Source of the DNA: Salinisphaera aquimarina
GTDB lineage: Bacteria > Pseudomonadota > Gammaproteobacteria > Nevskiales > Salinisphaeraceae
NCBI RefSeq assembly: GCF_042643355.1
Contig: NZ_JBHRSS010000003.1
Location: forward strand, 310,001-374,000
DNA length: 64,000 nt
Reading direction: 5' to 3'
The notes below the pieces were generated by a model, which had not been told where the DNA came from, searched no databases, and saw only the letters and a list, made by a program, of their open reading frames with translations. The position numbers and the translations under genes were made by a program. This document shows, in pieces, positions 9,728-18,970 of this stretch. How positions within the stretch are numbered: the first letter of the stretch is position 1; every line of letters begins with the position of its first letter.

Positions 9728-11496
9728 TCGGCGTCGCCCCGGGTGCGACCCGGCCAGGACACGCCCTCCGGCTGACCGCTCTCGCCCGGACGCTGCTACT
9801 GGCTACCGTCCTGCTGGGCTACGCGCTCACGGCCCAGGCCGAGACCCTGTTCTGGTTTGACGACGGGCTGTATCCGGTCGACAACGCCGCGCTCGCCAGC
9901 TATCGCCTACGCGTGGCCGACGAACGCGACGGCATCGGCTGGCCGGCCGAACTGCGCCGGATCGAAGACGATGCACTGCGCATGAGCGGCTATGTCGCCC
10001 GCCCCGAGCCCGGCGATACGGACGTCACCTGGATCGGCGGTTATCAGCTTTATCGCATGACCGGCGAACATCGGCTGGCCGAAGTCGGCACCACCGATGC
10101 CCAGGCCCGTCAGCAGGGTCTGGTCACGACCTTCGACGAACAAGGCCGGCTTGAAAGCGAAACCCTGTATCGCGACGGCAAGCGTCATGGCGAAGCGCGT
10201 CGATACCACGACGGCGAACTGTCGACCCTCACCCATTACACCCACGGCCAGCGCGACGGCGTCCACGCCGAGTATGTCCAGGGCCAGCTGCGGCGCATCG
10301 AGGAATACCGCGACGATGTGCTCGACGGCCTCACCGAGCAATACACCATCGGCATGCAGCCGGCGCTGTCCAGCCGCGGACATTATCGCCACGGGGAACC
10401 GCAGGGCTGGTTCCGCCAATACGAAGCCGGCGCCACGATCAGCGAAATCCGTTATGTCGACGGCAAGAAAGACGGCCCCGAGCGCTACTGGCACGACCAG
10501 GCGGCCGGCCAGCTACGCGAAATCGCCCATTACCGCAACGGCAAGCGCGTGGGCGAACAGATCGTCAACCGCTACGACGTTGACAGCCGGGTGACCGTGA
10601 AGACCGTGTTCGATAGCGACAACAACCTCCTGGCCAGGACCGAATACGACAACGGCCGGCCGAAGATCCGGGTACGTCATCTGCGCGACGCCGACCCGCC
10701 GCGCGAGGTGCGCGAATACTTCGACGATCACGGCTATGTCTACGCATACATCACGGGCTTTCCCGGCCAGGCGCGGGAGATCGAGGTCCGCTTCGACGGC
10801 GAGGGCAAGCTCGTCTATCGCCGCGAGCTGCGCAACCATCACCGTGTGGGCCGGTTTTACGAAGCCGACGAAAACCACCGAACCACGACGATCCAGTACG
10901 ACGACCAGGGCCGGCGTCACGGCGGCGAATACGAAACGCTAAACGGCAAACCACTGCGCGCGTTGACCTGGGTACACGGCAAACGCCAGGGTCCGTTCAT
11001 CGAGTTCGCCTACAACGGTCAGCAAAGCATCGGCACCTATGTCGACGGGCGGCGCGACGGCGTGTTCCGCGTGATTCGGGATGATCAGCTGATCGAGTCG
11101 ACCCATTACGATCACGGCACCAAGGACGGCGAACACATCCTCTACGCCGACGACGGCGAGGTGCTCGATAAGGGCCGCTATGTCGACGGCGCCAAACAGG
11201 GCGCGTGGGTCGAAAGCACCGGCTATGTCAAACGCTGGCAGGGCACCTACGACAACGGCGAGCGCGTAGGCACGTGGCGGGCGATCAACAAATGGGGCTA
11301 TCCGGCGGAGGAAGGCGAATACGACCACAACGGTCAACGTACCGGCCTCTGGGCCGTATTCGAGGACAACGGAAAGCTCAGCGACTGCCCGTTCTTTCAC
11401 GACGGCAAGCGCGTCGAGTTCGACGCCTCCGATGGCGACTCGAGCCAGACTGCGGTCGAGTCTTGCCGGCACAAGCTCGAAACCGAAGTCGACTAA
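9724..11496 (+). CDS. Secreted MORN/YwqK-like repeat protein 2
   Basis: A 590-residue homologue of the preceding gene, with a longer N-terminus whose hydrophobic core lies at residues ~20-36 and ends in AQA, a likely signal peptidase site. The mature N-terminus (FWFDDGLYPVDN) resembles that of repeat protein 1 (YWLDDEFEAV). Many Y-x-(D/N)-G-(K/R) repeats follow, such as YRDGKRHGEARRY and YVDGAKQGAWVE, extending to the C-terminus, where GLWAVFEDNG and a final CPFF segment with a second Cys (ESC) close the protein. It is the last gene of the six-gene operon; 77 bases separate it from the metallophosphoesterase gene. Function unknown; an extended scaffold at the cell surface or in the periplasm is an inference. 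Confidence 0.8.
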   Translation: MIGVAPGATRPGHALRLTALARTLLLATVLLGYALTAQAETLFWFDDGLYPVDNAALASYRLRVADERDGIGWPAELRRIEDDALRMSGYVARPEPGDTDVTWIGGYQLYRMTGEHRLAEVGTTDAQARQQGLVTTFDEQGRLESETLYRDGKRHGEARRYHDGELSTLTHYTHGQRDGVHAEYVQGQLRRIEEYRDDVLDGLTEQYTIGMQPALSSRGHYRHGEPQGWFRQYEAGATISEIRYVDGKKDGPERYWHDQAAGQLREIAHYRNGKRVGEQIVNRYDVDSRVTVKTVFDSDNNLLARTEYDNGRPKIRVRHLRDADPPREVREYFDDHGYVYAYITGFPGQAREIEVRFDGEGKLVYRRELRNHHRVGRFYEADENHRTTTIQYDDQGRRHGGEYETLNGKPLRALTWVHGKRQGPFIEFAYNGQQSIGTYVDGRRDGVFRVIRDDQLIESTHYDHGTKDGEHILYADDGEVLDKGRYVDGAKQGAWVESTGYVKRWQGTYDNGERVGTWRAINKWGYPAEEGEYDHNGQRTGLWAVFEDNGKLSDCPFFHDGKRVEFDASDGDSSQTAVESCRHKLETEVD

Positions 11497-11573
11497 GCCC
11501 GGCAGCCGATCCTGCCATGGTGTCTTGCAACGCGCGCCTTGACGCTGACGCACGCGGCCCGTAAAAACGCCGG

Positions 11574-12458
11574 ATGCGATTCGGCGTCATCGGCGACATA
11601 CACGGCTTCTGGGACGAGCGCGATACCGCGTTCTTCAACGACGCCGACTACGACATGCTTCTGTTCGTGGGCGATTTCGCGCGCATCACGTCCGCGACGC
11701 CGGTCGCGCGCCGGCTCGCGCATCTGACCACGCCGGCCTGGGCCATCCCCGGCAACCACGACGGTGTGACCATTCCCCAGTTACTCGCCGAGATCAAGAA
11801 CCGGCCGCTCGTGCGCCGGCTGGGCGCGATCGGTATGACCCGGCGCGTACGGGCCATGCAACGCGCCATGACGCCAGTGTGCCTGGGAGGCTATAGCACC
11901 GCGCCGCTGGACGACGACCTGGGCCTGATCGTGGCGCGACCGCATGCCATGGGCCCGGACCGGTTCTACTATCGCTCGTATCTGGAAAAGACGTTCGGTA
12001 TCGGAGATTTCGAAGCCAGTACGCGGCAACTGTGCGAACTGGTGGATCGCTCGCCGCGCGACCTGATCTTTCTCGCCCACAATGGCCCGGCGGGCCTCGG
12101 CGATACGCCGGCCTCGCCTTTTGGCTGCGATTTCGCTCCCGAACACGGCGACTTCGGCGATCCCGATCTGCGTGCCGCCATTGCGCACGCGCGCGTCACG
12201 GGCCATCGCGTGCGCGCCGTGCTCGCCGGGCATATGCACCACCGCAGCAAGCACAGCGGCGAATGGCGCGAGACTTCGCACAACGACGCCGATACGCTCT
12301 ATCTCAACTGCGCGCGCGTGCCGCGTATCGAGGCCGACGGCGCGAAACGCCACCATATTGCGCTCGACGTCACGGCCGACGGCGTGCGCGCCGAGACGCT
12401 GTTCGTCGACAACGACGGTCAGATCGTGTCGCGTGAGGCGATCGCCGCGCTCGACTGA
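11574..12458 (+). CDS. Calcineurin-like metallophosphoesterase
   Basis: A 294-residue cytoplasmic phosphoesterase. The metal-binding signature of the family is complete: GDIHG (Asp8, His10), GDF (Asp34), GNHD (residues 60-63), AHNGPAG, and AGHMHHRS near the C-terminus. Two divalent metals held by these residues hydrolyse phosphoesters; the substrate cannot be inferred. Residues ~75-115 form a basic insertion rich in Arg. It follows the paralog operon in the same direction with a 77-bp gap, so co-transcription is possible but not shown. Downstream lies a convergent MFS gene only 13 bp away. Confidence 0.85.
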   Translation: MRFGVIGDIHGFWDERDTAFFNDADYDMLLFVGDFARITSATPVARRLAHLTTPAWAIPGNHDGVTIPQLLAEIKNRPLVRRLGAIGMTRRVRAMQRAMTPVCLGGYSTAPLDDDLGLIVARPHAMGPDRFYYRSYLEKTFGIGDFEASTRQLCELVDRSPRDLIFLAHNGPAGLGDTPASPFGCDFAPEHGDFGDPDLRAAIAHARVTGHRVRAVLAGHMHHRSKHSGEWRETSHNDADTLYLNCARVPRIEADGAKRHHIALDVTADGVRAETLFVDNDGQIVSREAIAALD

Positions 12459-12471
12459 GCACGGACGACGA

Positions 12472-13683
12472 TCAGCCGGTGCGACGTTCGTCGCGTCCGA
12501 GCCAGCGCAGCGGCACCGTCATGCCGAGCACCGCCAGCCCCACGACCGCGTAGCTCCAGCCATAGCCGACATAGCGCCCCAGTTCGAGCCCCGCTGCCGG
12601 TCCCAGCGCCCCGCCGAAGTCGCTCGACCACTGATAGATCGACAGCGCGCGCCCGTGCAGGTGACGCGGCGCGATATCGCCGAGCAGCGTGATCATGGGA
12701 ATGGTCAGACCGCCGGAGCCCGCGCCGATCACCAGCAGGGCAAGCGCGGCGCCGGGCACCGTAAGCGCCTGGCCGAGGCCGATGAAGCCGATCGCCACCA
12801 GCGCCATCGCGGGCAGCAACAAGCTCGTACGGCTGTTGCTGCGATCCAGATAGCGCCCGCTTGCGAGCGCAGCACTCGCGCGCGCGCCCATGAGCACCGC
12901 CATCAGCAGGCCGGCGCTGCCCTGCGCGTTCATGCCGAACACATACAGCTGACGCGTATCGACCAGCACCGCCACGGTGGCCAGCAACACCCCGGACACG
13001 GCGAAGAACAGCAGCGCGTTGGCGGCAAAGATGATCCGCAGCGTGGGCATGGCCAGCAGCTCGCGCCAGGCCTGGGTCCGCGACGCGCGCAATCCCGAAC
13101 GCGTCGGGGGAGGCTCGGCCGAACCAGCGCGATCCGGCAGCAGAAACACCGCCGCGATCGCCGCCGCGACACTCAGGCCGGTGGCCGCCAGAAACGCCGC
13201 ATTGTTGGAGATCTGATCGGCGACCAGCCCACCGATAACCAGGCCCGCGGGCAGCCCCAGGCTCACGGCCGTGCGCACCCCGGCGGTCATGCTGGCGCGG
13301 GATCTGGCCGGCGCGATTGCCATCACCGCGGCCAGCGCGCCCACCAGCAGCAGCGACGAGCCGACACCCCAGATAATGCGCCCGGCCAGAAACCAGGCCG
13401 CCGGGTGCTCGGCGGTCAGCGCCACCGAGAACGCGAGCGTACCCAGCGATTCGATCACCAGACCGATCGCCACCGGCCAGCGCGCCCCGAAGCGGTCCAG
13501 CAGGCTGCCGGTGATCGGATTGAAGCCCAGCCGCGTGATGCGGTTGGCCGACAGAATCAGCCCGATCATGAAGCCGGAGATGCCCAGGTCGACCCCGATG
13601 ACCGGCAGAATCGGAAACACCGCGCCGCCGCCGACCCCGCCCAGGAATGCAATGGCGGCTATGCCCCAGCTGCGCCGGGCCAT
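12472..13683 (-). CDS. MFS transporter
   Basis: A 403-residue integral membrane protein with about twelve hydrophobic helices in two halves. The loop between helices 2 and 3 contains the family motif A in the form GSLLDRFGARWP, and the first half contains the GxxxGPxxGG-like glycine run of drug and metabolite exporters. The length is normal for a drug:H+ antiporter-like or sugar-phosphate-type member. Substrate unknown. It is convergent with the phosphoesterase gene and follows the SBF-like transporter gene on the same strand with a 33-bp gap, so the two transporter genes may form an operon. Confidence 0.85.
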   Translation of the reverse strand: MARRSWGIAAIAFLGGVGGGAVFPILPVIGVDLGISGFMIGLILSANRITRLGFNPITGSLLDRFGARWPVAIGLVIESLGTLAFSVALTAEHPAAWFLAGRIIWGVGSSLLLVGALAAVMAIAPARSRASMTAGVRTAVSLGLPAGLVIGGLVADQISNNAAFLAATGLSVAAAIAAVFLLPDRAGSAEPPPTRSGLRASRTQAWRELLAMPTLRIIFAANALLFFAVSGVLLATVAVLVDTRQLYVFGMNAQGSAGLLMAVLMGARASAALASGRYLDRSNSRTSLLLPAMALVAIGFIGLGQALTVPGAALALLVIGAGSGGLTIPMITLLGDIAPRHLHGRALSIYQWSSDFGGALGPAAGLELGRYVGYGWSYAVVGLAVLGMTVPLRWLGRDERRTG

Positions 13684-13716
13684 GCTCTGATTATCCAGAT
13701 TGACCGGAATGATCGA

Positions 13717-14724
13717 TCAGGCGCGCGGGTTCGCGCCCGCCGGCTGGGTGACCACATCGGCTCGATCCGCGGCCACCGCGTAGCGCCGCGCGATCAGCGC
13801 GCAGGCCAGAAGCTGAAGCTGGTGGAAGATCATCAGCGGCAGTACCACGCTGCCCAGCGCGCCGCCGGCAAACAGCACCTTGGCGATCGGAATACCGCTG
13901 GCCAGACTCTTCTTGGAGCCACAGAACAACAGCACGATTTCATCCTCGCGGGCGAAGAACCGGCGCCCGACCGCGAACGTGAGCAACAGCATCAGAGCCA
14001 GCAGCGCGACCGCCACGCCGACCAGCACCGCCAGCGAGGTCAATGGCAGCTGCTGCCAGAGCCCTTCGATGACCGACGCACTGAAGGCGCCGTAGACCAC
14101 CAGCACGATCGAACTCTGGTCCACGAACTTGACCAGCTTCGGGTGATTGCCGACCCAGGTGCCGATCCATCGGCGCGCAATCTGACCGGCCACGAACGGC
14201 AGCAGTATTTCCAGAAAGATACTGGTGACCGCGTCCAGCGATACGCCGGCACTGCCCTGGGTCGTGATCAGCAGGCCCGCCAGCAGCGGCGTCATGAACA
14301 CGCCGAGCAGATTGGACAGGCTGGCACTGCAGACCGCCGCCGGCACGTTGCCACGAGCCACCGAGGTGAAGGCGATCGACGACTGTACGGTCGAGGGCAG
14401 CACGCACAGAAACAACAGACCCGCGAACAGCTCCGGCGTCAGCCAGTGCGACAACAGCGGCCGCGACGCCAGACCGATCAGCGGAAACAGTACGAACGTG
14501 GCGATCAACACGCACAGATGCAGGCGCCAGTTGGTCGCCCCGGCGTACACCGCTTCACGCGAGAGCTTGGCACCGTGCAGAAAGAACAGCAGCGCGATAG
14601 CAAAAGTCGTGAAATGGTCGTAGACATCGGCCGCCATGCCCGAAATCGGCAGCAGCGTGGCCAGAACGATCGCGCCAATCAGCGCCAGGATGAAGTTGTC
14701 GGGGAGGAAGGCAGGTCGCTTCAT
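13717..14724 (-). CDS. SBF-like (bile acid:sodium symporter family) transporter, YfeH type
   Basis: A 335-residue membrane protein with about ten helices. The segment FFLHGAKLSREA and the LLFLCVLPSTVQSSIAFTSVARGN block are characteristic of the YfeH/SBF_like branch of the bile acid:sodium symporter superfamily; the crossover helices carry the Pro-Ser-Thr and Gly-Asn residues that bind sodium in structurally known relatives. The transported compound is unknown. It lies upstream of, and may be co-transcribed with, the MFS gene. An intrinsic terminator for the next gene upstream on this strand (the flavin oxidoreductase) sits at 14772-14802, so this gene should have its own promoter. Confidence 0.8.
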   Translation of the reverse strand: MKRPAFLPDNFILALIGAIVLATLLPISGMAADVYDHFTTFAIALLFFLHGAKLSREAVYAGATNWRLHLCVLIATFVLFPLIGLASRPLLSHWLTPELFAGLLFLCVLPSTVQSSIAFTSVARGNVPAAVCSASLSNLLGVFMTPLLAGLLITTQGSAGVSLDAVTSIFLEILLPFVAGQIARRWIGTWVGNHPKLVKFVDQSSIVLVVYGAFSASVIEGLWQQLPLTSLAVLVGVAVALLALMLLLTFAVGRRFFAREDEIVLLFCGSKKSLASGIPIAKVLFAGGALGSVVLPLMIFHQLQLLACALIARRYAVAADRADVVTQPAGANPRA

Positions 14725-14771
14725 GCTGCAATTATAACTGCCCGGCCAGTCGCCTGCCGCGCTGCAGCATG

Positions 14772-14802
14772 AAAAAAGCGCCGCAGGCCTTTAACACTGC
14801 GG
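14772..14802 (-). terminator. Intrinsic terminator after the OYE gene
   Basis: Read on the minus strand, CCGCAG (14802-14797) pairs with CTGCGG (14786-14781) around a 10-base loop, and CGC plus six T follow (14777-14772 region). This is a short but classic hairpin with a T-tract, placed 40-70 bases after the oxidoreductase stop codon. Confidence 0.6.
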
Positions 14803-14842
14803 AGCCGGTCACTGCCAACGCTTTTTCAGAATGTTTTGATAA

Positions 14843-15910
14843 TCAGCGCGCGGCACGCTCGTATTGAGGCGGCCAGTCGCCCTGGTCGCCGTGCAATTCT
14901 GCCGCCGCGCGCAGCGGGAAGTACGGATCGCGCAACAATTCGCGGGCCAGCAGCACGCAGTCCGCCTGCCCCGAATGCACGATATGTTCGGCCTGCACCG
15001 GCTCGGTGATCATGCCGACCGCACCGGTGGCGATGCCCACCTCGCGCTTGATCGTAGCCGCGAAGTCGGTCTGGTAGCCGGGGCCGACCGGGATCCGGGC
15101 GGTGGGCGTGTTGCCGCCGCCGGAACAGTCGATCACGTCGACGCCTTCGTCCTTGAGCCAGTGGCACAGGCGCACCGACTGCTCCAGATCCCAGCCGCCG
15201 TCTTCCCAGTCGCTGCCGGAAATACGCACGAACAGGGGTAGATTCTTGGGCCAGACCTTGCGCACCGCGCGTACCACCGCGAGCGGGAAACGCGCGCGGT
15301 TTTCCAGACAGCCGCCGTAGTCGTCGTCGCGCTTGTTCGACAGCGGCGACAGAAACTCATGCAGCAGATAGCCGTGCGCCATGTGGATTTCGACCAGTTG
15401 CACGCCGGCTTCGAGGGCGCGCTCGGCGGCCTTGGCAAAAGCCGCCACGGTCTCGTCGATATCCTGCGCGCTCATGGCCTTGGGCACGGAATGGCCCTCC
15501 TTGAAGGCGAGCGCGCTCGGCGCCCACGGCGCCCAGCCGCGTGCGTCGCTGCCCAGCGGCTGGCCGCCGCGCCAGGGCGCGTCGGTGGACGCCTTGCGCC
15601 CGGCGTGGGCGATCTGCATGCCGGCAACCGCGCCCTGCGCGCGCACGAAATCGTTGATGCGCTTGAAGCCGGCGATATGGTCATCGCTCCAGATGCCCGA
15701 GTCGTCCGGGGTGATACGCCCATCCGGCGTGACCGCCGTGGCTTCGATCATCACCATGCCGGCGCCGCCGACCGCGCGGCTGCCCAGATGCACGAAATGC
15801 CAGTCGGTGGGATGGCCGTCCTCACTGGAGTACTGGCACATCGGGGATACGAAGATGCGATTGCGAAAGGTGACATCGCCGATGGTCCAGGGCTTGAAAA
15901 GATCGCTCAC
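14843..15910 (-). CDS. NADPH-type flavin oxidoreductase, old yellow enzyme of the YqjM class
   Basis: A 355-residue FMN enzyme of the thermophilic-like / YqjM class of old yellow enzymes, which reduce activated C=C bonds of enones, maleimides or nitro compounds with NAD(P)H. Visible family marks: SPMCQYS with Cys25, which tunes FMN in YqjM; QIAHAGRKAS; the catalytic-pocket segment HMAHGYLLHEFLSPLSNKRDDDYGG; and a C-terminal flavin phosphate site around GGNTPTARIPVGPGYQ and DCVLLARELLRDP. The start is GTG with GGAG eight bases upstream. It is divergent from the hydrolase gene at 16109, with about 200 bp between. Confidence 0.9.
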   Translation of the reverse strand: MSDLFKPWTIGDVTFRNRIFVSPMCQYSSEDGHPTDWHFVHLGSRAVGGAGMVMIEATAVTPDGRITPDDSGIWSDDHIAGFKRINDFVRAQGAVAGMQIAHAGRKASTDAPWRGGQPLGSDARGWAPWAPSALAFKEGHSVPKAMSAQDIDETVAAFAKAAERALEAGVQLVEIHMAHGYLLHEFLSPLSNKRDDDYGGCLENRARFPLAVVRAVRKVWPKNLPLFVRISGSDWEDGGWDLEQSVRLCHWLKDEGVDVIDCSGGGNTPTARIPVGPGYQTDFAATIKREVGIATGAVGMITEPVQAEHIVHSGQADCVLLARELLRDPYFPLRAAAELHGDQGDWPPQYERAAR

Positions 15911-16108
15911 AGAGGTCTCCAGATTGTCACGGGGGCAAAACAGACGACTGAATGATAGGCCGCCTGTGTTTCGATTGCGTGCAAACTACATCGGTACGCT
16001 TTGAACGCTTTTCAACATGAGCCGACGAGCCGGCGGTGGCCGTGGCAATTCGCGGCCACGTCACACAACTGGGTATCCTGCCTGTCGACACCCGAATCCG
16101 AACCGGCC

Positions 16109-17176
16109 ATGACCCAACGCTCGACCCTGCCTCCGACATTGATCGCGGCATTGCTGCTCATATTGCTCGCCCCCTGTGCTGTCGTCGCCGCCACGTCGAC
16201 GCAGACCGAGGCCGGCGCGGCGGATGAGCCAGCCTTGGGCGCCAACCTGGAAAATTACGACTACCCCTGGCCGGTATCGCGCTTCCTGATGGACACGCCG
16301 CACGGCCCGGTGTCGATGGCCTATATGGACGTCGCTCCCGATGACGACATCGTGGACCCGCCGGTGGCGGTGCTGCTGCACGGCAAGAACTTCTGCGGCG
16401 CCTACTGGCAGGACACCGCCAAGGCACTGTCCGATAACGGTTATCGCGTGATCGTTCCGGACCAGGTGGGTTTCTGCAAGTCGGACAAGCCGGCCGCCTA
16501 CAGCTATACCTTCCATCACCTGGCCGCCAATACCCAGGAGTTGCTGGAGGCGCTGGATATCGAGCGCGCGACCATCATCGGCCACTCCATGGGCGGCATG
16601 CTCGCCATGCGCTATGCACTGATGTATCCGCAGCATATCGATCAGCTGGTGCTGGTCGACCCCATCGGCCTGGAAGACTGGAAGGCCAAGGGCGTGCCCT
16701 ATCGCGGCATCAATGCCTGGTACGCGCGCGAGATGAAGAAAGACTATGCCGCAATCAAGGCCTACCAGCTGAAGAGCTATTACGACGGCGACTGGAACGA
16801 CGACTACGCACGCTGGGCGAAGATGCTCGCCGGCATGTACGCCGGCCCCGACAAGGCCACGGTCGCGTGGGCCCAGGCCGCGACCTACGACATGGTCTAT
16901 ACCCAGCCGGTGTTCTACGAGTTCGAGCAGATCGACGTGCCGACAACCCTCATGGTCGGCACCCGCGACAAGACCGCGCTCGGCAAGGACCTGGTCAGCG
17001 ACGACGTCCGCGCCAAGCTCGGCGACTATCCCGCGCTTGCCCGCGACGCGGTGGCACGCATGCCCGACGCCGAACTCGTCACCTTCGACGGCATCGGCCA
17101 TCTGCCGCCGATCGAGGCGCCCGAACGCTTCAAGACCGCGTTGTTCAAGGCACTCAAACCAGCCGGGCAGGAATGA
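16109..17176 (+). CDS. Secreted alpha/beta hydrolase
   Basis: A 355-residue hydrolase with an N-terminal signal peptide (hydrophobic run at residues ~10-27, then AAT). The frame is open 36 codons further upstream, but only the ATG at 16109 gives the signal peptide directly at the N-terminus. The fold is marked by LLHGKNFCGAYW (oxyanion strand), DQVGFCKSDKP, the nucleophile elbow GHSMGGM, and a C-terminal DGIGHLPPIEAP containing the catalytic His; an acid residue lies in the GTRDKTALG segment. Substrate class is open: esterase, lactonase or haloalkane-like enzymes share this layout. Export suggests an extracytoplasmic ester. Confidence 0.85.
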   Translation: MTQRSTLPPTLIAALLLILLAPCAVVAATSTQTEAGAADEPALGANLENYDYPWPVSRFLMDTPHGPVSMAYMDVAPDDDIVDPPVAVLLHGKNFCGAYWQDTAKALSDNGYRVIVPDQVGFCKSDKPAAYSYTFHHLAANTQELLEALDIERATIIGHSMGGMLAMRYALMYPQHIDQLVLVDPIGLEDWKAKGVPYRGINAWYAREMKKDYAAIKAYQLKSYYDGDWNDDYARWAKMLAGMYAGPDKATVAWAQAATYDMVYTQPVFYEFEQIDVPTTLMVGTRDKTALGKDLVSDDVRAKLGDYPALARDAVARMPDAELVTFDGIGHLPPIEAPERFKTALFKALKPAGQE

Positions 17177-17500
17177 GGACAGATTTGTCCGCAGAGGACG
17201 CAGATTTGAAGACAGATGAACAAAGAAGTGCGCGTTGGCCTGCAAACTAGAACCAACAAATGCGCAAGAGAAATTGCCGGATGCGAGAAGGCCTGAAATC
17301 GTCTGCAAATGAACGCAGATAGGCAAAGCCTCGGCACGGCATCACCCGGCCGGTCGCCCTTCTTCCCATCTGCGTCATCTGCGTCATCTGCGGATAAACT
17401 GCCTTCCTCTTGTTAACGCTATTCGCGTTCAGCGGACCACTCCTTCATATCCGAAACGCGTGCAAAAAACGACCGATCACAACGAAAAGAGACCCGCCGC
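17177..17500. repeat. Intergenic stretch with short direct repeats
   Basis: No gene is visible. At 17367-17393 the nine-base unit CATCTGCGT occurs three times in a row (the last copy ends in G instead of T). Related words such as CGCAGAT and CATTTGCAGAC are scattered over 17180-17320 in both orientations. It looks like a degenerate short-repeat region, and the amidase promoter should lie within 17400-17480, where the sequence is less GC-rich. Confidence 0.5.
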
Positions 17501-18970
17501 ATGACCGAAATCCATCGTCTGTCCGCCCGCGAACTCGCCACCGCGATTGCCGCCGGCGAGATCAGCAGCCGCGCCGCCCTGGACCACTATCTCGAGCGCA
17601 TCGAGCGTCTGGGCACACCGGTCAACGCGGTGGTGTCGATGGATATCGAGACGGCCCGTGCACGCGCCGACGCCGCCGATGCGGCGATCGCACGCGGTGA
17701 GAACTGGGGCCCGCTGCACGGCGTGCCGATGACGGTGAAGGACACCTTCGAGGCCGCCGGCCTGTCCACCGTGGTCGGCGAACCGCGGATGAAGGACTAC
17801 GTCAGCACCAGCGACTCGGTCGCGGTCGCGCGCCTGCGTGCAGCCGGCGCGGTGATCTTCGGCAAGACCAACACGCCGCGCCTGGCGCAGGACGTACAGA
17901 GCTACAACGAGGTCTACGGCACCACCAACAACCCGTGGAACGACAAGCGCACTTCGGGCGGCTCCTCCGGTGGTGCGGCCGCCGGTCTCGCTTCCGGCTT
18001 CACGCCGCTGGAGCTGGGCTCCGATCTGGCCGGCTCGATCCGCACCCCGGCGAGCTGGTGCGGCGTCTACGGCCACAAGTCGTCCTACGGCCTGATTCCG
18101 ATGCGCGGCCATATTCCTGGCCCGCCCGGCACGCTTTCGGAACCGGATCTCTGCGTCGCCGGCCCCCTGGCTCGCAACGCCGGCGATTTGGCGCTGGCAC
18201 TGGACATCCTCGCCGGCGCCGACAGTATCGACGGCGCGCTCTGGCATGCCCGGCTACCAGCGCCGAAACCCACGACATTCGGCGATTTTCGTATCGGCTA
18301 CTGCTTCGATCACGCTTTCTGCCCGATCGCCGACGGCACCCGTAAACGTCTCGAAGACACCATCGAAGCCACGCGCCAGGCCGGAGCCCAGGTCGACAAG
18401 CTCGACGATCTGCCGGGCGGTTTCGAACAGAGTTACGACGTCTACGACCGCCTGCTCAACGGCCTGGTCGGCTCGTCGATCCCGGACAAGCTCTACAACA
18501 AGGCCCGACGCGGCGCCGCATTCATGGGGCTGATCGGCAAGAACGAGGTCGGCACGCTCGGCGGTTTCACCGAGCGCGCCACTGCCAGTCACCGCGACTG
18601 GGCGCGCTCCAGCGAGGCCCGCCACAAACTGCGCGCCCAGTGGCATGCGCTGTTCGAAAAGTACGACGTCGTACTGCTGCCGGGAGTGTGCGTACCGGCG
18701 ATCCCCCACGACCACAAAGGCAACGTGCTGTCACGCACGATCGACATCGATGGCACGTCGCATGGCTATACCCATCTGTTCCGCTGGATCGCCCCGGCCA
18801 CGGTGGCCGGCCTGCCGGCGACCAGCGCCCCGGTCGGACTCACCGACGACAATCTGCCGGTGGGCCTGCAGATCGTGGCCGACTACGGCCAGGATCTCAC
18901 CACTATCGCCTTCGCCCAGCATCTGGCCGCGGCGACCGAAGGCTTCAGGGTACCGCCGGAATTTGGCTAA
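17501..18970 (+). CDS. Amidase signature family hydrolase
   Basis: A 489-residue cytoplasmic amidase. The Ser-cisSer-Lys triad of the amidase signature family is intact: Lys80 in MTVKD, Ser155 in the SGGSSGGAA loop and the nucleophile Ser179 in SDLAGSIR. The C-terminal part (LPGVCVPAIPHD, ATVAGLPATSAPVG, LPVGLQIVADYGQD) also matches. It hydrolyses an amide to acid plus ammonia; the substrate cannot be predicted and the protein is not a GatA, as no gatC/gatB neighbours are present. The last 26 bases overlap the 3' end of the convergent tesA gene. Confidence 0.9.
   Translation: MTEIHRLSARELATAIAAGEISSRAALDHYLERIERLGTPVNAVVSMDIETARARADAADAAIARGENWGPLHGVPMTVKDTFEAAGLSTVVGEPRMKDYVSTSDSVAVARLRAAGAVIFGKTNTPRLAQDVQSYNEVYGTTNNPWNDKRTSGGSSGGAAAGLASGFTPLELGSDLAGSIRTPASWCGVYGHKSSYGLIPMRGHIPGPPGTLSEPDLCVAGPLARNAGDLALALDILAGADSIDGALWHARLPAPKPTTFGDFRIGYCFDHAFCPIADGTRKRLEDTIEATRQAGAQVDKLDDLPGGFEQSYDVYDRLLNGLVGSSIPDKLYNKARRGAAFMGLIGKNEVGTLGGFTERATASHRDWARSSEARHKLRAQWHALFEKYDVVLLPGVCVPAIPHDHKGNVLSRTIDIDGTSHGYTHLFRWIAPATVAGLPATSAPVGLTDDNLPVGLQIVADYGQDLTTIAFAQHLAAATEGFRVPPEFG

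Noticed and set aside
8417..11496. MORN/YwqK proteins as cytoplasmic antitoxins with a toxin partner
   Set aside because: Both have signal peptides and no candidate toxin gene lies next to them; the antitoxin label comes only from family naming.
12082..14772. 896-codon plus-strand frame over the MFS and SBF-like genes
   Set aside because: Gln/Arg/His-rich shadow of two well-supported minus-strand transporter genes, caused by high GC.
17367..17393. CRISPR-like array
   Set aside because: The nine-base units are contiguous without spacers and there are no cas genes.
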